Notes under the pieces: generated by a model
What the model was told of the DNA's origin: nothing
The model's input: the letters and a program-made list of their open reading frames with translations, nothing else
Databases searched by the model: none
Shown here: piece by piece, positions 1 through 6,694 of the stretch
Position numbering within the stretch: position 1 is the stretch's first letter
Layout of the letters: the number at the start of each line of letters is the position of its first letter
Made by a program: the position numbers and the translations under genes
Assembly (NCBI GenBank): GCA_024278015.1
Contig: JAJRUC010000377.1
Span: 1 to 6,746 of the forward strand
DNA: 6,746 bases
DNA from: Chloroflexota bacterium
Lineage (GTDB): Bacteria > Chloroflexota > Anaerolineae > 4572-78
Direction of reading: 5' to 3'

Positions 1-1701
1 CAATTAACGCCCGTAGCCCTGAGCGATTTTTATCGACGCTACGATGTGCGCCTGCCGCTGGCCGGACTGGTGCTGGATATTTACCGCGATTATCAGGCCC
101 GTCTGGCCCGCACCGGCGTCGATTTTGACGACCTGATTCGGCTGGCTTCGCTGGCGATAGACCTTGACCCCGATTTTTTGCTGCGCTTGCGGCGCAAATG
201 GCCCTACATTCTGGAAGACGAAGCCCAGGACAGCAGCTTGCTGCAAGAACGGATTTTACGCTCGCTGGCCGGGCCGGGGGGCAATTGGGTGCGGGTGGGC
301 GACCCCAACCAGGCCATTTACGAAACCTTCACCACGGCCAGGCCGGAAAATCTGCTGAACTTTCTGGCCGAAGAGAACGCCCGCAGCCTGCCTATGCCGG
401 AATCAGGTCGTTCCAGCCTGAGTATCATCAGACTGGCAAACTATCTCATCGACTGGACTCAGCGCGAACACCCCGCCCCCGCCGCCCGCCGCGCCTTAAC
501 GCCCCCCTTCATCCGGCCCACGCCCCCCCACGACCCGCAGCCCAACCCGCCGGACCGCCCGCGCGAAATTTACTTCCCGGAGATAAAATTTTCACCGCAA
601 AAAGAATTGCAGGCGGTGGTCAACTCGGCGCAAAAATGGCTGGATGCCTGGCCGGACCAAACCGTGGCAGTTCTGGTTCCCCGCAACAAAAAAGGGCACG
701 ATGTTGTCAACGCCCTTAAACAGGCGGGCGTTCCCTTTGTGGAACTGCTCAACAGCATGGCAACCACCCGCAGCACCGCCGGCGTTTTGGCAAATACGCT
801 GAAACATTTGGCCCAGCCAACCAGCGGCAAGCAGCTTGCCACCCTGTTTAAGGTGTGGCAACGTCATAACTGGGAAGACGATGCGGCTTTAGTGTATGAA
901 CGGAGCCGGCGATATTTGCAGGGCAACGCCCGCACCGAAGATTTTTTGTGGCCGCAGCCGGGCCGGGACTGGCTGGATAATCAGGAAGCAATTTTGGACG
1001 ATGAAGAAGCCCGCGAATTGTTGGGCGCGTTCCGGGAGGTGGTGCGGGTGTGGCACGCCGCCGCCACCTTGCCCGTCGACCAGCTTGTGTTGCGACTGGC
1101 CCAGGATTTGTTTGACCAACCCGGCGACCTGGCCCTGGCCCACAAATTCGCGTTGATGGCCCGTCAAAGCGCCCGCAACCACCCGGACTGGCGGCTGCCG
1201 CAATTTATCGGCGAACTGGGCGAGATTGCCCGCAACAAGCGCCGCTTCATCGGCTTTGAAGATGAAGACACCGGCTTTGAACCGCCCCCCGGCAAAGTGA
1301 CCGTGGCTACCATGCATCGGGCCAAAGGGCTGGAATGGGACCGGGTGTACCTGATGGGCGTCAACAATTACAATTTCCCCTCCGGCCAGCCACAGGATAC
1401 TTATTTTTCTGAAAAATGGTTCGTGCGTGATTCGCTCAATCTTGAGGCCGAAACGTTGGCCCAATTGACCGCCCTGGAAACGGGCGCAGCCTGTTTTGAG
1501 GGCGACGCCACCCACGAAGCCCGGCTGGAACTGGTAAAAGAACGGCTGCGGTTGCTGTACGTGGGTATTACCCGGGCCAAACAGGAGTTGGTCGTTACCT
1601 GGAATACGGGCAAGCAATTCGGCCGCAAACCGGCCAACCAGCCCGCTTCGGCGTGGTATGCGCTGCAAAGCCGGCCGGCCGGGCATCAATTGCAAGAATA
1701 G
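1..1701 (+). CDS. UvrD/Rep-family SF1 DNA helicase, C-terminal part (5' truncated by window edge)
   Basis: This is a probable ATP-dependent 3'-5' DNA helicase acting in repair or recombination. The reading frame is open from base 1 and ends at TAG 1699-1701, so the start and the N-terminal Walker A/Q-motif region lie outside the window. The 566 visible residues carry the remaining SF1A signatures in the right order: motif II DEAQD (217-231), motif III GDPNQAIY (298-321), a degenerate motif IV region with GRSS where NYRS is usual (about 403-440), motif V MHRAKGLEWD (1312-1341) and motif VI RLLYVGITRAK (1549-1581). A proline-rich linker (about 469-576) joins domain 1A to 2A. The protein stops about 40 residues after motif VI, so there is no RecB/AddA-type nuclease domain on this chain. 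GTG at 46 is internal to the open frame and is not taken as the start. The family call is firm. UvrD, PcrA or a lineage-specific paralogue cannot be told apart without the N-terminus. Confidence 0.93.
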   Translation, partial: QLTPVALSDFYRRYDVRLPLAGLVLDIYRDYQARLARTGVDFDDLIRLASLAIDLDPDFLLRLRRKWPYILEDEAQDSSLLQERILRSLAGPGGNWVRVGDPNQAIYETFTTARPENLLNFLAEENARSLPMPESGRSSLSIIRLANYLIDWTQREHPAPAARRALTPPFIRPTPPHDPQPNPPDRPREIYFPEIKFSPQKELQAVVNSAQKWLDAWPDQTVAVLVPRNKKGHDVVNALKQAGVPFVELLNSMATTRSTAGVLANTLKHLAQPTSGKQLATLFKVWQRHNWEDDAALVYERSRRYLQGNARTEDFLWPQPGRDWLDNQEAILDDEEARELLGAFREVVRVWHAAATLPVDQLVLRLAQDLFDQPGDLALAHKFALMARQSARNHPDWRLPQFIGELGEIARNKRRFIGFEDEDTGFEPPPGKVTVATMHRAKGLEWDRVYLMGVNNYNFPSGQPQDTYFSEKWFVRDSLNLEAETLAQLTALETGAACFEGDATHEARLELVKERLRLLYVGITRAKQELVVTWNTGKQFGRKPANQPASAWYALQSRPAGHQLQE

Positions 1702-1733
1702 ACTACCGGCGGGTTATGTGTCACAGTTGTCCC

Positions 1734-1757
1734 GTAGGGGCACGACGCATCGTGCCC
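1734..1757. repeat. GTAGGGGC-family palindrome, copy 1 (hairpin)
   Basis: GTAGGGGCACGA opens a perfect 8-bp hairpin: arm 1738-1745 (GGGCACGA), loop CGCA, arm 1750-1757 (TCGTGCCC). It lies in the convergent gap between the helicase and kinase stops. The trailing CTAC expected from a full palindrome is missing. The reverse complement of 1738-1757 matches 6362-6381 at 19 of 20 bases, so it belongs to the same dispersed family as the copies to the right of the kinase. There is no T-run on either side, so it is not a classical intrinsic terminator, although it could protect or end both mRNAs. Confidence 0.8.
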
Positions 1758-1758
1758 G

Positions 1759-1787
1759 CCGGGGGGGCGATTATATCGTGCCTCCGG
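1759..1787. repeat. Imperfect hairpin next to palindrome copy 1
   Basis: Arm 1759-1770 pairs with 1776-1787 around a five-base loop (TTATA). Eleven of twelve positions can pair in RNA, two of them as G-U wobbles, with one G/G mismatch (1766/1780). It begins one base after copy 1 and shares the TCGTGCC core, so it may be a decayed member of the same family. It sits just downstream of the kinase stop and may serve as a 3'-end structure for the kinase mRNA. Confidence 0.5.
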
Positions 1788-1801
1788 ATAATTTGGGTGA
1801 A

Positions 1802-4800
1802 TTATACGCGCTTCAACTCAATATCCAGAATATTCCTTATTTTTTGCAGCAAAACCGGCAGCCGAAACGGTTTTTTCAAAAAAGCAACGCTCGGCAAGAG
1901 CATCTCTTGCTCACCGAGGACATCATCGGTATAGCCGGACATATACAACACCTTCATATTGGCGCGCTCTGCCAACAACTGTCTGGCCAGGAGTTTGCCG
2001 TTCATCACGGGCATAATCACATCCGTCAGCAGCAGGTCTATGCGGCCCTTGTGAGCGCACGCGACCTGTAGCCCCTGTTGCCCGTTTGAGGCCTCCAGCA
2101 CGGTGAAACCTTGCTGGCGCAACACCTCGCCAATCATCCGTCGCAGCGGTTCCTCGTCTTCGGCCAGTAAAATTGTTTCCGTCCCGACAGGCATTGCTGT
2201 CTCATCGCCGTTTACCTTGACAACAAGACGGTCTTCTACATCTGTAGCAGGCAGGTAAATATAAAACGTGGCGCCGGCGCCCACCCTGCTTTCAACCGAA
2301 ATATGCCCGCCGTTTTGGGTGATAATGCCGTAACTGGTAGCCAGCCCCAGGCCGGTGCCTTTGCCACGTTCTTTAGTGGTAAAAAACGGTTCAAACAGAT
2401 GCGCTTGCACCTCGTCAGACATCCCCACCCCGGTATCAGCCACGGTGAGCAAGACATACTCCCCGGCAGACAAATCGACAAACCGGGCCGCATTTTCTTC
2501 ATCCAGATACACATTTCCGGTAGAGATAACCAGCCGCCCGCCATCGGGCATAGCGTCGCGGGCGTTGACGGCCAGGTTCATAACCACTTGCTCCACCTGT
2601 GTCGGGTCAATTTTTACTTTGTCCAGATTATCGGCCAGATGGGTCTCTACCTCTATCGTCTCGCCAATGACATGCGTTAAAATTTTGTGCATGTCAACAA
2701 TGATGGCATTCAGACTTATCGCCCTGGCTTCAGAGGCGTCTTTGCGGCTAAAAACCAGTAATTGTTTGGTCAGGTCCGCGGCGCGCTGGCCCGATTTAAG
2801 GATGCTGTCCACCAAATTCCGGCGAGGGTCGTCCTTCTCCAGCCGGCGCTGCAAGAGTTCGGCAAAGCCGTTGACGGCGGTGAGGATGTTGTTAAAATCG
2901 TGGGCAATACCCCCGGTCAGGCGGCCAATCGCTTCCATTTTTTGGGCCTGACGATATTGCTTCTCTTGCTCAAGTTCCTGGGTGACATCTCGTTTAACGG
3001 TGATAAAATTAACAATTTGTCCTTTTTTGTCTGTAAGCGGAGTGACCACCGCATCTTCGGTGAACAATCCGCCGTTTTTCTTTTTATTGACAATCCGCCC
3101 ATGCCACACCTGCCCGGCATTGATAGTTTCCCATATTTCCTGAAGAAACGCGACATCATGATACCCGCTATACAAAATATCTGGCTTGCGGCCCAACGTC
3201 TCTGCCCGGCTGTAGCCTGTTACCTCTTCAAACGCCCGGTTGACGTAAATGATGTTATCTTCAATATCGGTGATGATGACGCTTTCGTTCAGTTGCTCAA
3301 TGGCGGTCAACAAGCGTTGCTGCGTTTGGTTAAGCCGGGTGCGGGCCAAAACCCCGGCCACCTGGTCGGCCACGCTCCAGCTCAGGCTGATTTCTTCCGG
3401 CAAAAAGTGATGCGCCTCAACAGTGCCCAAAGCCAGCGCCCCCACCAGCATATCTTCAATAACCATCGGCAGCAACAGCAGAGAAGCCAGATTAACCTGC
3501 TTAAACAAGGCCCGCAGCGGCGGGTCGATGCGGCGTTCCTGCTGAATATCATCGATAACCAGCGGCGCTTTTTGAACCAGCAGGTACTGCGCCAACCGGC
3601 TGCGGCGCACTTCGACGGTCTGTCCCAGCAGCGTGGTCTGCGTTGCAACGGCAAATTCAGCCGCAATGGTGGCAATTGTTTTTTGCTCATCCAGCAAGAT
3701 AGCGGCCACATGCGGCACTTCAAGGGCCAGGGCTACCTCTCGACACACGGTTTCCAGCATCACTTCCGGCTCAAGGTTAAAGGCCGAGGCGGCGATAACC
3801 CGGTTCAGCAGCGTCAGTTCCTGATTACGACGCTGAATTTCGGCCTCTCGCTGTTTGCGGCGGGTAATATCGCGGCCCATTGCCAAAACGCCGGTAATTT
3901 CGCCGTCTTGCAACAGGGGCGATGAACTGACTTCCATCGGAATCAGGTGGCCCGATGCGTGTTTCATCTCCACTTCGTACAGATAAACGCAGGTATTACC
4001 TTTTTTTTGTTGCCGGCCACGCGCGGCAATATTTTGCTGATGTGTTTCAGAAATCAAGTCCTGAACATTCATCTTTAAAATTTGCTCGCGGCTATATCCG
4101 CTGAAGACAATGCCGGCGTTGTTGACGTAGGTTATCCGTCCGGTCATATCGTGCGTCAGAATGACGTCCTGCGCGGTTTCTGCCAATTGGCGATAGCGGG
4201 CCTCGCTTCGGGCCAGGGCGCGTTCCACCTGACGGGTTTCCGTCACATCCAGTACCGAGACAAACACCTTGCCCCATGTTTCTTCGTAGCCCGGCGCAAT
4301 AGACAGGCGAATGATGGTGTGCAACAGCCGCCCACTTAAAGTCTGATGGATTTGTTCGCCCTGAAAGTGGGTGGCCCCCGCAAACAGGGCGGCAAATTCT
4401 GCGGCAAATGTCGATAACGCCCCGGCGGGAAAGATGACGTTCAGGTCGTCCAGCAGTTTAGCCTTTGTATCCGCCCGAAACAGGGAGACAGTGGCCTGAT
4501 TCACGTCGATGACTTTTATCAGCCGGATGCAATCCCGCATCAACTTTGGATGCGCCTTGAAGTATGCCTGAAGGTCGATTACGCCTGCGGCGGCCAGGTC
4601 ACCAAGTTTCCGCTTAACCGCCGAAAAATCCTCTTCCCACAAAGAAATGGGCGAATCCTCAAACAGGCTGCGGTAGCGGGCTTCGTTTTCTTTTACGGCC
4701 CGCTGCATGGCTTTCCAGTCGGAAATATCTCTGGTGACGGAAATAGTACACATCTCGCCGTTGATGGAGATAAGCCGGGCCGACATCAAGCCGGTTATTA

Positions 4801-6265
4801 TTGAGCCGTCTTTCCGCCGAAACCGGGCTTCCAGGTTTTCAACATAGCCGGTTTCTTGCAGCCCCTGCACCAAACGGGCGCGGTCTGCCGGGTTGTGCCA
4901 AATGTTAATCTTTGCCGAAGTCTTGCTGATGGCCTCTGCTCTGGTGTAGCCGGTAGTGACCGTAAAGCCTTCATTAACATCAACAATATGACCATCGTCC
5001 AAGGCGCTAATTACAATGGCATCCGGGTTGGTATAAAATGCCAGCCGAAAGCGTTCCTCGCTTTCCTGCAATTTTGCGGCGGTTTTGGCCCGCTCTGCAA
5101 TTTCCCGGTGAAGTTGTTGGTTGGTTTTGGTTAATTCGGCGGTGCGGGCTTTTACCTGGCGGGCCAGTTCCTGCTGAGATTGCTGCAAGGTCCCGGCCAT
5201 TTCATTGAAGGCCAGAGCCAGTTGGTCCGCCTCCGGCAGGCCGGAGCGGGGGGCGCGGTACGCCAGATTGCCTGCACGCACGGTTTGGGCGGCCAGGGCA
5301 ATGCGTTCCATCGGGTCGGCCAGCCGGCTTGACAGATAGCGGGCTGCCGGCACCACAACGGCTATTAAAACCAGTATCAACCCCAACAGACTCAGGCTTA
5401 CGGGCAGCAAACGGGTATTTAATTCCGACTGGTTCATCTCAATTGCCAGCCCCAATTTGCCGTACGGCAGCCAGCGATAAGCCCCCAGCACAGTATCGCC
5501 GGTGTTGGTTTGGTAGGTGGCGCTGCCGCTGCCCCCGGCCCGCGCCCGGCGGATACCTTCGCTTTCAGTTGTGGTGGGGCGCAGCATCTCCGGGCCATCG
5601 CTGGATAACGCTATATGAACATCGTTGGGGTCTACCAGATAAACGCGCCCGCCGGCCCCCAAACCGCTTGTATTGCTTAATATCTCTTGCAAATGGCTGA
5701 TTTCCATCTGAATGACAACAGCCCCAATGACCGCTCCATCATCCCCCCAAACCGGGGTACTGAGAAATACTACCGGCGGCGCACCCTCTCCGCTTTCGAT
5801 GGACACCCCAATGTTATTGTCCCTCTTTGGCCCCAGCGTCAAGAACGGCTTGTCGGACCAGTTCCGGCCCATCAGGCGCGTATCTGTAGAAAGTACCACC
5901 TCGCCGGAAGCGGCATTTACCACCGAAATGGACTGGATGAAGTTATATTCTCCAACATACATTGCTATTTTACTAATGAAGGCGCGTTGTCCCTCCACTT
6001 GAGCAGTTGTATTTGGCGAAGCGTGCAGCAATCCGGCGTAGTCTTCTGTTTCAGGCCAGTCAGCCACCAAAAAGGCCACCCGCTGTCCTTCAGCCAGCCA
6101 CTCCGCAAGCTGAACCGTTTTCAGGGTGGCAATTACATCCATTTCAGCCAGCTTGTCTCTGGTAATTGACTGCCGGGCGGCGGGAATGGCAATCAGCAAC
6201 GCCAATAGAAGGGGCGCAACTGCCAATCCCAATAAAATGAACAATAATCGTTGTCTAAAACTCAT
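1802..6265 (-). CDS. Membrane-bound hybrid sensor histidine kinase (dCACHE-HAMP-PAS-PAS-PAS-GAF-PAS-HisKA-HATPase-REC)
   Basis: This 1487-residue protein senses signals, autophosphorylates on histidine and passes phosphate to its own receiver. Approximate residues: TM1 7-29; periplasmic double-CACHE-like sensor 35-280; TM2 287-309; HAMP 310-366; coiled coil 365-405; PAS1 401-517; long PAS variant 525-680; PAS3 687-803; GAF 827-975; PAS4 983-1098; HisKA with H-box GGIAHDFNNIL (phospho-acceptor His1122). The HATPase shows an N-box with N1230, N1234 and D1237, G1 DTGVGM 1277-1282, FEPFFTT 1291-1297 and G2 GKGTGLGL 1301-1308. The C-terminal REC (about 1363-1483) has Asp1370/Glu1371, phospho-acceptor Asp1415, Ser1443 and Lys1465. 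All catalytic residues are intact. The HDFNN H-box and C-terminal REC resemble the HPK4/CckA-like class, as I recall it. The ATG at 6263-6265 is chosen because an in-frame stop lies five codons upstream (6278-6280), AAGG sits six bases ahead, and TM1 follows at once. The ligand and the Hpt/regulator partner are unknown. Confidence 0.95.
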   Translation of the reverse strand: MSFRQRLLFILLGLAVAPLLLALLIAIPAARQSITRDKLAEMDVIATLKTVQLAEWLAEGQRVAFLVADWPETEDYAGLLHASPNTTAQVEGQRAFISKIAMYVGEYNFIQSISVVNAASGEVVLSTDTRLMGRNWSDKPFLTLGPKRDNNIGVSIESGEGAPPVVFLSTPVWGDDGAVIGAVVIQMEISHLQEILSNTSGLGAGGRVYLVDPNDVHIALSSDGPEMLRPTTTESEGIRRARAGGSGSATYQTNTGDTVLGAYRWLPYGKLGLAIEMNQSELNTRLLPVSLSLLGLILVLIAVVVPAARYLSSRLADPMERIALAAQTVRAGNLAYRAPRSGLPEADQLALAFNEMAGTLQQSQQELARQVKARTAELTKTNQQLHREIAERAKTAAKLQESEERFRLAFYTNPDAIVISALDDGHIVDVNEGFTVTTGYTRAEAISKTSAKINIWHNPADRARLVQGLQETGYVENLEARFRRKDGSIITGLMSARLISINGEMCTISVTRDISDWKAMQRAVKENEARYRSLFEDSPISLWEEDFSAVKRKLGDLAAAGVIDLQAYFKAHPKLMRDCIRLIKVIDVNQATVSLFRADTKAKLLDDLNVIFPAGALSTFAAEFAALFAGATHFQGEQIHQTLSGRLLHTIIRLSIAPGYEETWGKVFVSVLDVTETRQVERALARSEARYRQLAETAQDVILTHDMTGRITYVNNAGIVFSGYSREQILKMNVQDLISETHQQNIAARGRQQKKGNTCVYLYEVEMKHASGHLIPMEVSSSPLLQDGEITGVLAMGRDITRRKQREAEIQRRNQELTLLNRVIAASAFNLEPEVMLETVCREVALALEVPHVAAILLDEQKTIATIAAEFAVATQTTLLGQTVEVRRSRLAQYLLVQKAPLVIDDIQQERRIDPPLRALFKQVNLASLLLLPMVIEDMLVGALALGTVEAHHFLPEEISLSWSVADQVAGVLARTRLNQTQQRLLTAIEQLNESVIITDIEDNIIYVNRAFEEVTGYSRAETLGRKPDILYSGYHDVAFLQEIWETINAGQVWHGRIVNKKKNGGLFTEDAVVTPLTDKKGQIVNFITVKRDVTQELEQEKQYRQAQKMEAIGRLTGGIAHDFNNILTAVNGFAELLQRRLEKDDPRRNLVDSILKSGQRAADLTKQLLVFSRKDASEARAISLNAIIVDMHKILTHVIGETIEVETHLADNLDKVKIDPTQVEQVVMNLAVNARDAMPDGGRLVISTGNVYLDEENAARFVDLSAGEYVLLTVADTGVGMSDEVQAHLFEPFFTTKERGKGTGLGLATSYGIITQNGGHISVESRVGAGATFYIYLPATDVEDRLVVKVNGDETAMPVGTETILLAEDEEPLRRMIGEVLRQQGFTVLEASNGQQGLQVACAHKGRIDLLLTDVIMPVMNGKLLARQLLAERANMKVLYMSGYTDDVLGEQEMLLPSVAFLKKPFRLPVLLQKIRNILDIELKRV

Positions 6266-6271
6266 GGTTTG

Positions 6272-6275
6272 CCTT
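6272..6275 (-). promoter_or_regulatory. Shine-Dalgarno-like AAGG for the kinase
   Basis: Read on the minus strand, AAGG lies six bases before the ATG at 6265. It is short and weak, but the spacing is right. With the in-frame stop at 6278-6280 it fixes the start codon. Confidence 0.5.
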
Positions 6276-6297
6276 GATTACGCGCTAAACAACGTAA

Positions 6298-6327
6298 ATT
6301 TTCAGCCGAATATCAGTGCCGTGTCAA
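6298..6327 (-). promoter_or_regulatory. Putative sigma70-type promoter of the kinase gene
   Basis: On the minus strand a perfect -35 box TTGACA (6322-6327) is followed, after an 18-base spacer, by GAAAAT (6298-6303), which matches TATAAT at four of six positions. Transcription would start near 6290 and leave a leader of about 25 bases before the ATG at 6265. This is inference from consensus matching only. Confidence 0.4.
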
Positions 6328-6357
6328 ATGTATTTTGATAGGCAGAGGCATTTTACT

Positions 6358-6385
6358 GCGGGGGCACGATGCGTCGTGTCCCCGC
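6358..6385. repeat. GGGGCAC-family palindrome, copy 2
   Basis: Arms 6358-6369 (GCGGGGGCACGA) and 6374-6385 (TCGTGTCCCCGC) form a 12-bp stem with a single G-U wobble and loop TGCG. It lies upstream of the kinase -35 box, between the two outward-facing promoter candidates. Its asymmetric loop shows that it is inverted relative to copy 1 at 1734-1757. Confidence 0.8.
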
Positions 6386-6414
6386 GAGCCGGCATAAAAC
6401 CCATCATTCAACGT

Positions 6415-6443
6415 TTGACGGGATGTTAAATGTATGGTCTTAT
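6415..6443 (+). promoter_or_regulatory. Possible plus-strand promoter of a small unit
   Basis: TTGACG (6415-6420, five of six to the -35 consensus) and TCTTAT (6438-6443, four of six to TATAAT) are separated by exactly 17 bases. A start near 6450 would feed the 31-codon ORF at 6470 and the hairpin ending at about 6596. This is a consensus match in an AT-rich patch, so chance is a real alternative. Confidence 0.25.
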
Positions 6444-6468
6444 TTTATAGCGAATAAGTGAGCGTGTC

Positions 6469-6488
6469 AATGCGCCTGAAGCCGGATG
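6469..6488 (+). repeat. 20-base direct repeat, copy A
   Basis: Twenty bases (starting AATGCGCCTG, ending CCGGATG) are identical to 6675-6694, 206 bases downstream in the same orientation. The match stops abruptly on both sides. This copy contains the ATG and first codons of the 31-codon ORF. Confidence 0.85.
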
Positions 6489-6565
6489 CAGGGCTGTTGT
6501 ACGTGTGCCCCAAACGGGGTAAAGTAGATTTTAAGGTTGTGTTTGACTACCGTTTGCCCCGGTAG
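6470..6565 (+). CDS. Possible 31-residue small protein or remnant gene
   Basis: ATG at 6470-6472 opens a 31-codon frame starting MRLKPDAGLLYVCPKRG and ending at TAG 6563-6565, inside the left arm of the perfect palindrome. It is basic overall, with no predicted membrane segment. A weak GTGAG (6458-6462) sits seven bases upstream, and promoter-like boxes lie at 6415-6443. Its first six codons recur at 6676, where the frame stops after MRLKPDE. I do not recognise the sequence. It could be a real small protein, the scar of a larger gene, or chance within a non-coding RNA. Short length and the lack of any known family keep confidence low. Confidence 0.2.
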   Translation: MRLKPDAGLLYVCPKRGKVDFKVVFDYRLPR

Positions 6566-6589
6566 GGGCGGCTCGCGAGCCGCCCCTAC
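6562..6589. repeat. GTAGGGGC-family palindrome, copy 3 (perfect 28-base)
   Basis: GTAGGGGCGGCTCG at 6562-6575 is followed at once by its exact reverse complement at 6576-6589, a perfect 28-base palindrome with no spacer. The GTAGGGGC head and its CTAC tail define the family most clearly here. The core (GGCTCG) differs from the CACGA/CACGCTG cores of the other copies. Confidence 0.9.
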
Positions 6590-6596
6590 GATTTTT
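6562..6596 (+). terminator. Possible intrinsic terminator formed by palindrome copy 3
   Basis: The GC-rich stem of copy 3 is followed two bases later by five T (6592-6596), the arrangement of a Rho-independent terminator in the plus direction. No T-run exists on the other side. It would end a transcript starting near 6450. The long stem and short U-tract make it an imperfect example. Confidence 0.4.
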
Positions 6597-6621
6597 CCGC
6601 AAAACCGGCAGGAAAATTGTA

Positions 6622-6657
6622 CTGTGTAGGGGCACGCTGCAGCGTGTCCCTGCACAG
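6622..6657. repeat. GTAGGGGC-family palindrome, copy 4
   Basis: Two 18-base arms meet without a spacer at CTG|CAG (6639/6640). Sixteen positions pair exactly, and the other two (6627/6652 and 6632/6647) become G-U wobbles in RNA. The left arm contains GTAGGGGCACG. It lies 32 bases after copy 3. No T-run follows. Confidence 0.85.
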
Positions 6658-6674
6658 ACTTGCCCCCAAACTGA

Positions 6675-6694
6675 AATGCGCCTGAAGCCGGATG
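6675..6694 (+). repeat. 20-base direct repeat, copy B
   Basis: This is an exact copy of 6469-6488. It lies 17 bases after palindrome copy 4, so the two direct repeats bracket palindromes 3 and 4. Its ATG frame stops after seven codons (TAA 6697-6699), so it is not a gene start here. Confidence 0.85.

Noticed and set aside
889..1695. 268-codon open frame on the minus strand
   Set aside because: It is antisense to helicase motifs V and VI. It is a shadow frame without credible domain signals.
2762..3925. 387-codon open frame on the plus strand
   Set aside because: It is wholly antisense to the GAF, PAS4 and HisKA part of the kinase, whose motifs are intact in order. Its translation is low-complexity in Q, H and N and resembles no family.
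1..6265. Helicase and kinase as parts of one defence or signalling system
   Set aside because: The genes are convergent with structured DNA between them, have no shared domains, and nothing in the sequence ties them together.
6321..6435. AAATGTAT repeated at 6326-6333 and 6428-6435 as a possible operator pair
   Set aside because: Only eight bases match in AT-rich DNA, with no dyad symmetry. Chance is sufficient.
6508..6519. Small hairpin CCCC-AAAC-GGGG
   Set aside because: The four-base-pair core is too short to call, and it lies inside the candidate 31-codon ORF.
6562..6657. Palindromes 3 and 4 considered as the start of a CRISPR array
   Set aside because: Only two non-identical palindromes occur, with no regular spacer series and no cas genes in the window.
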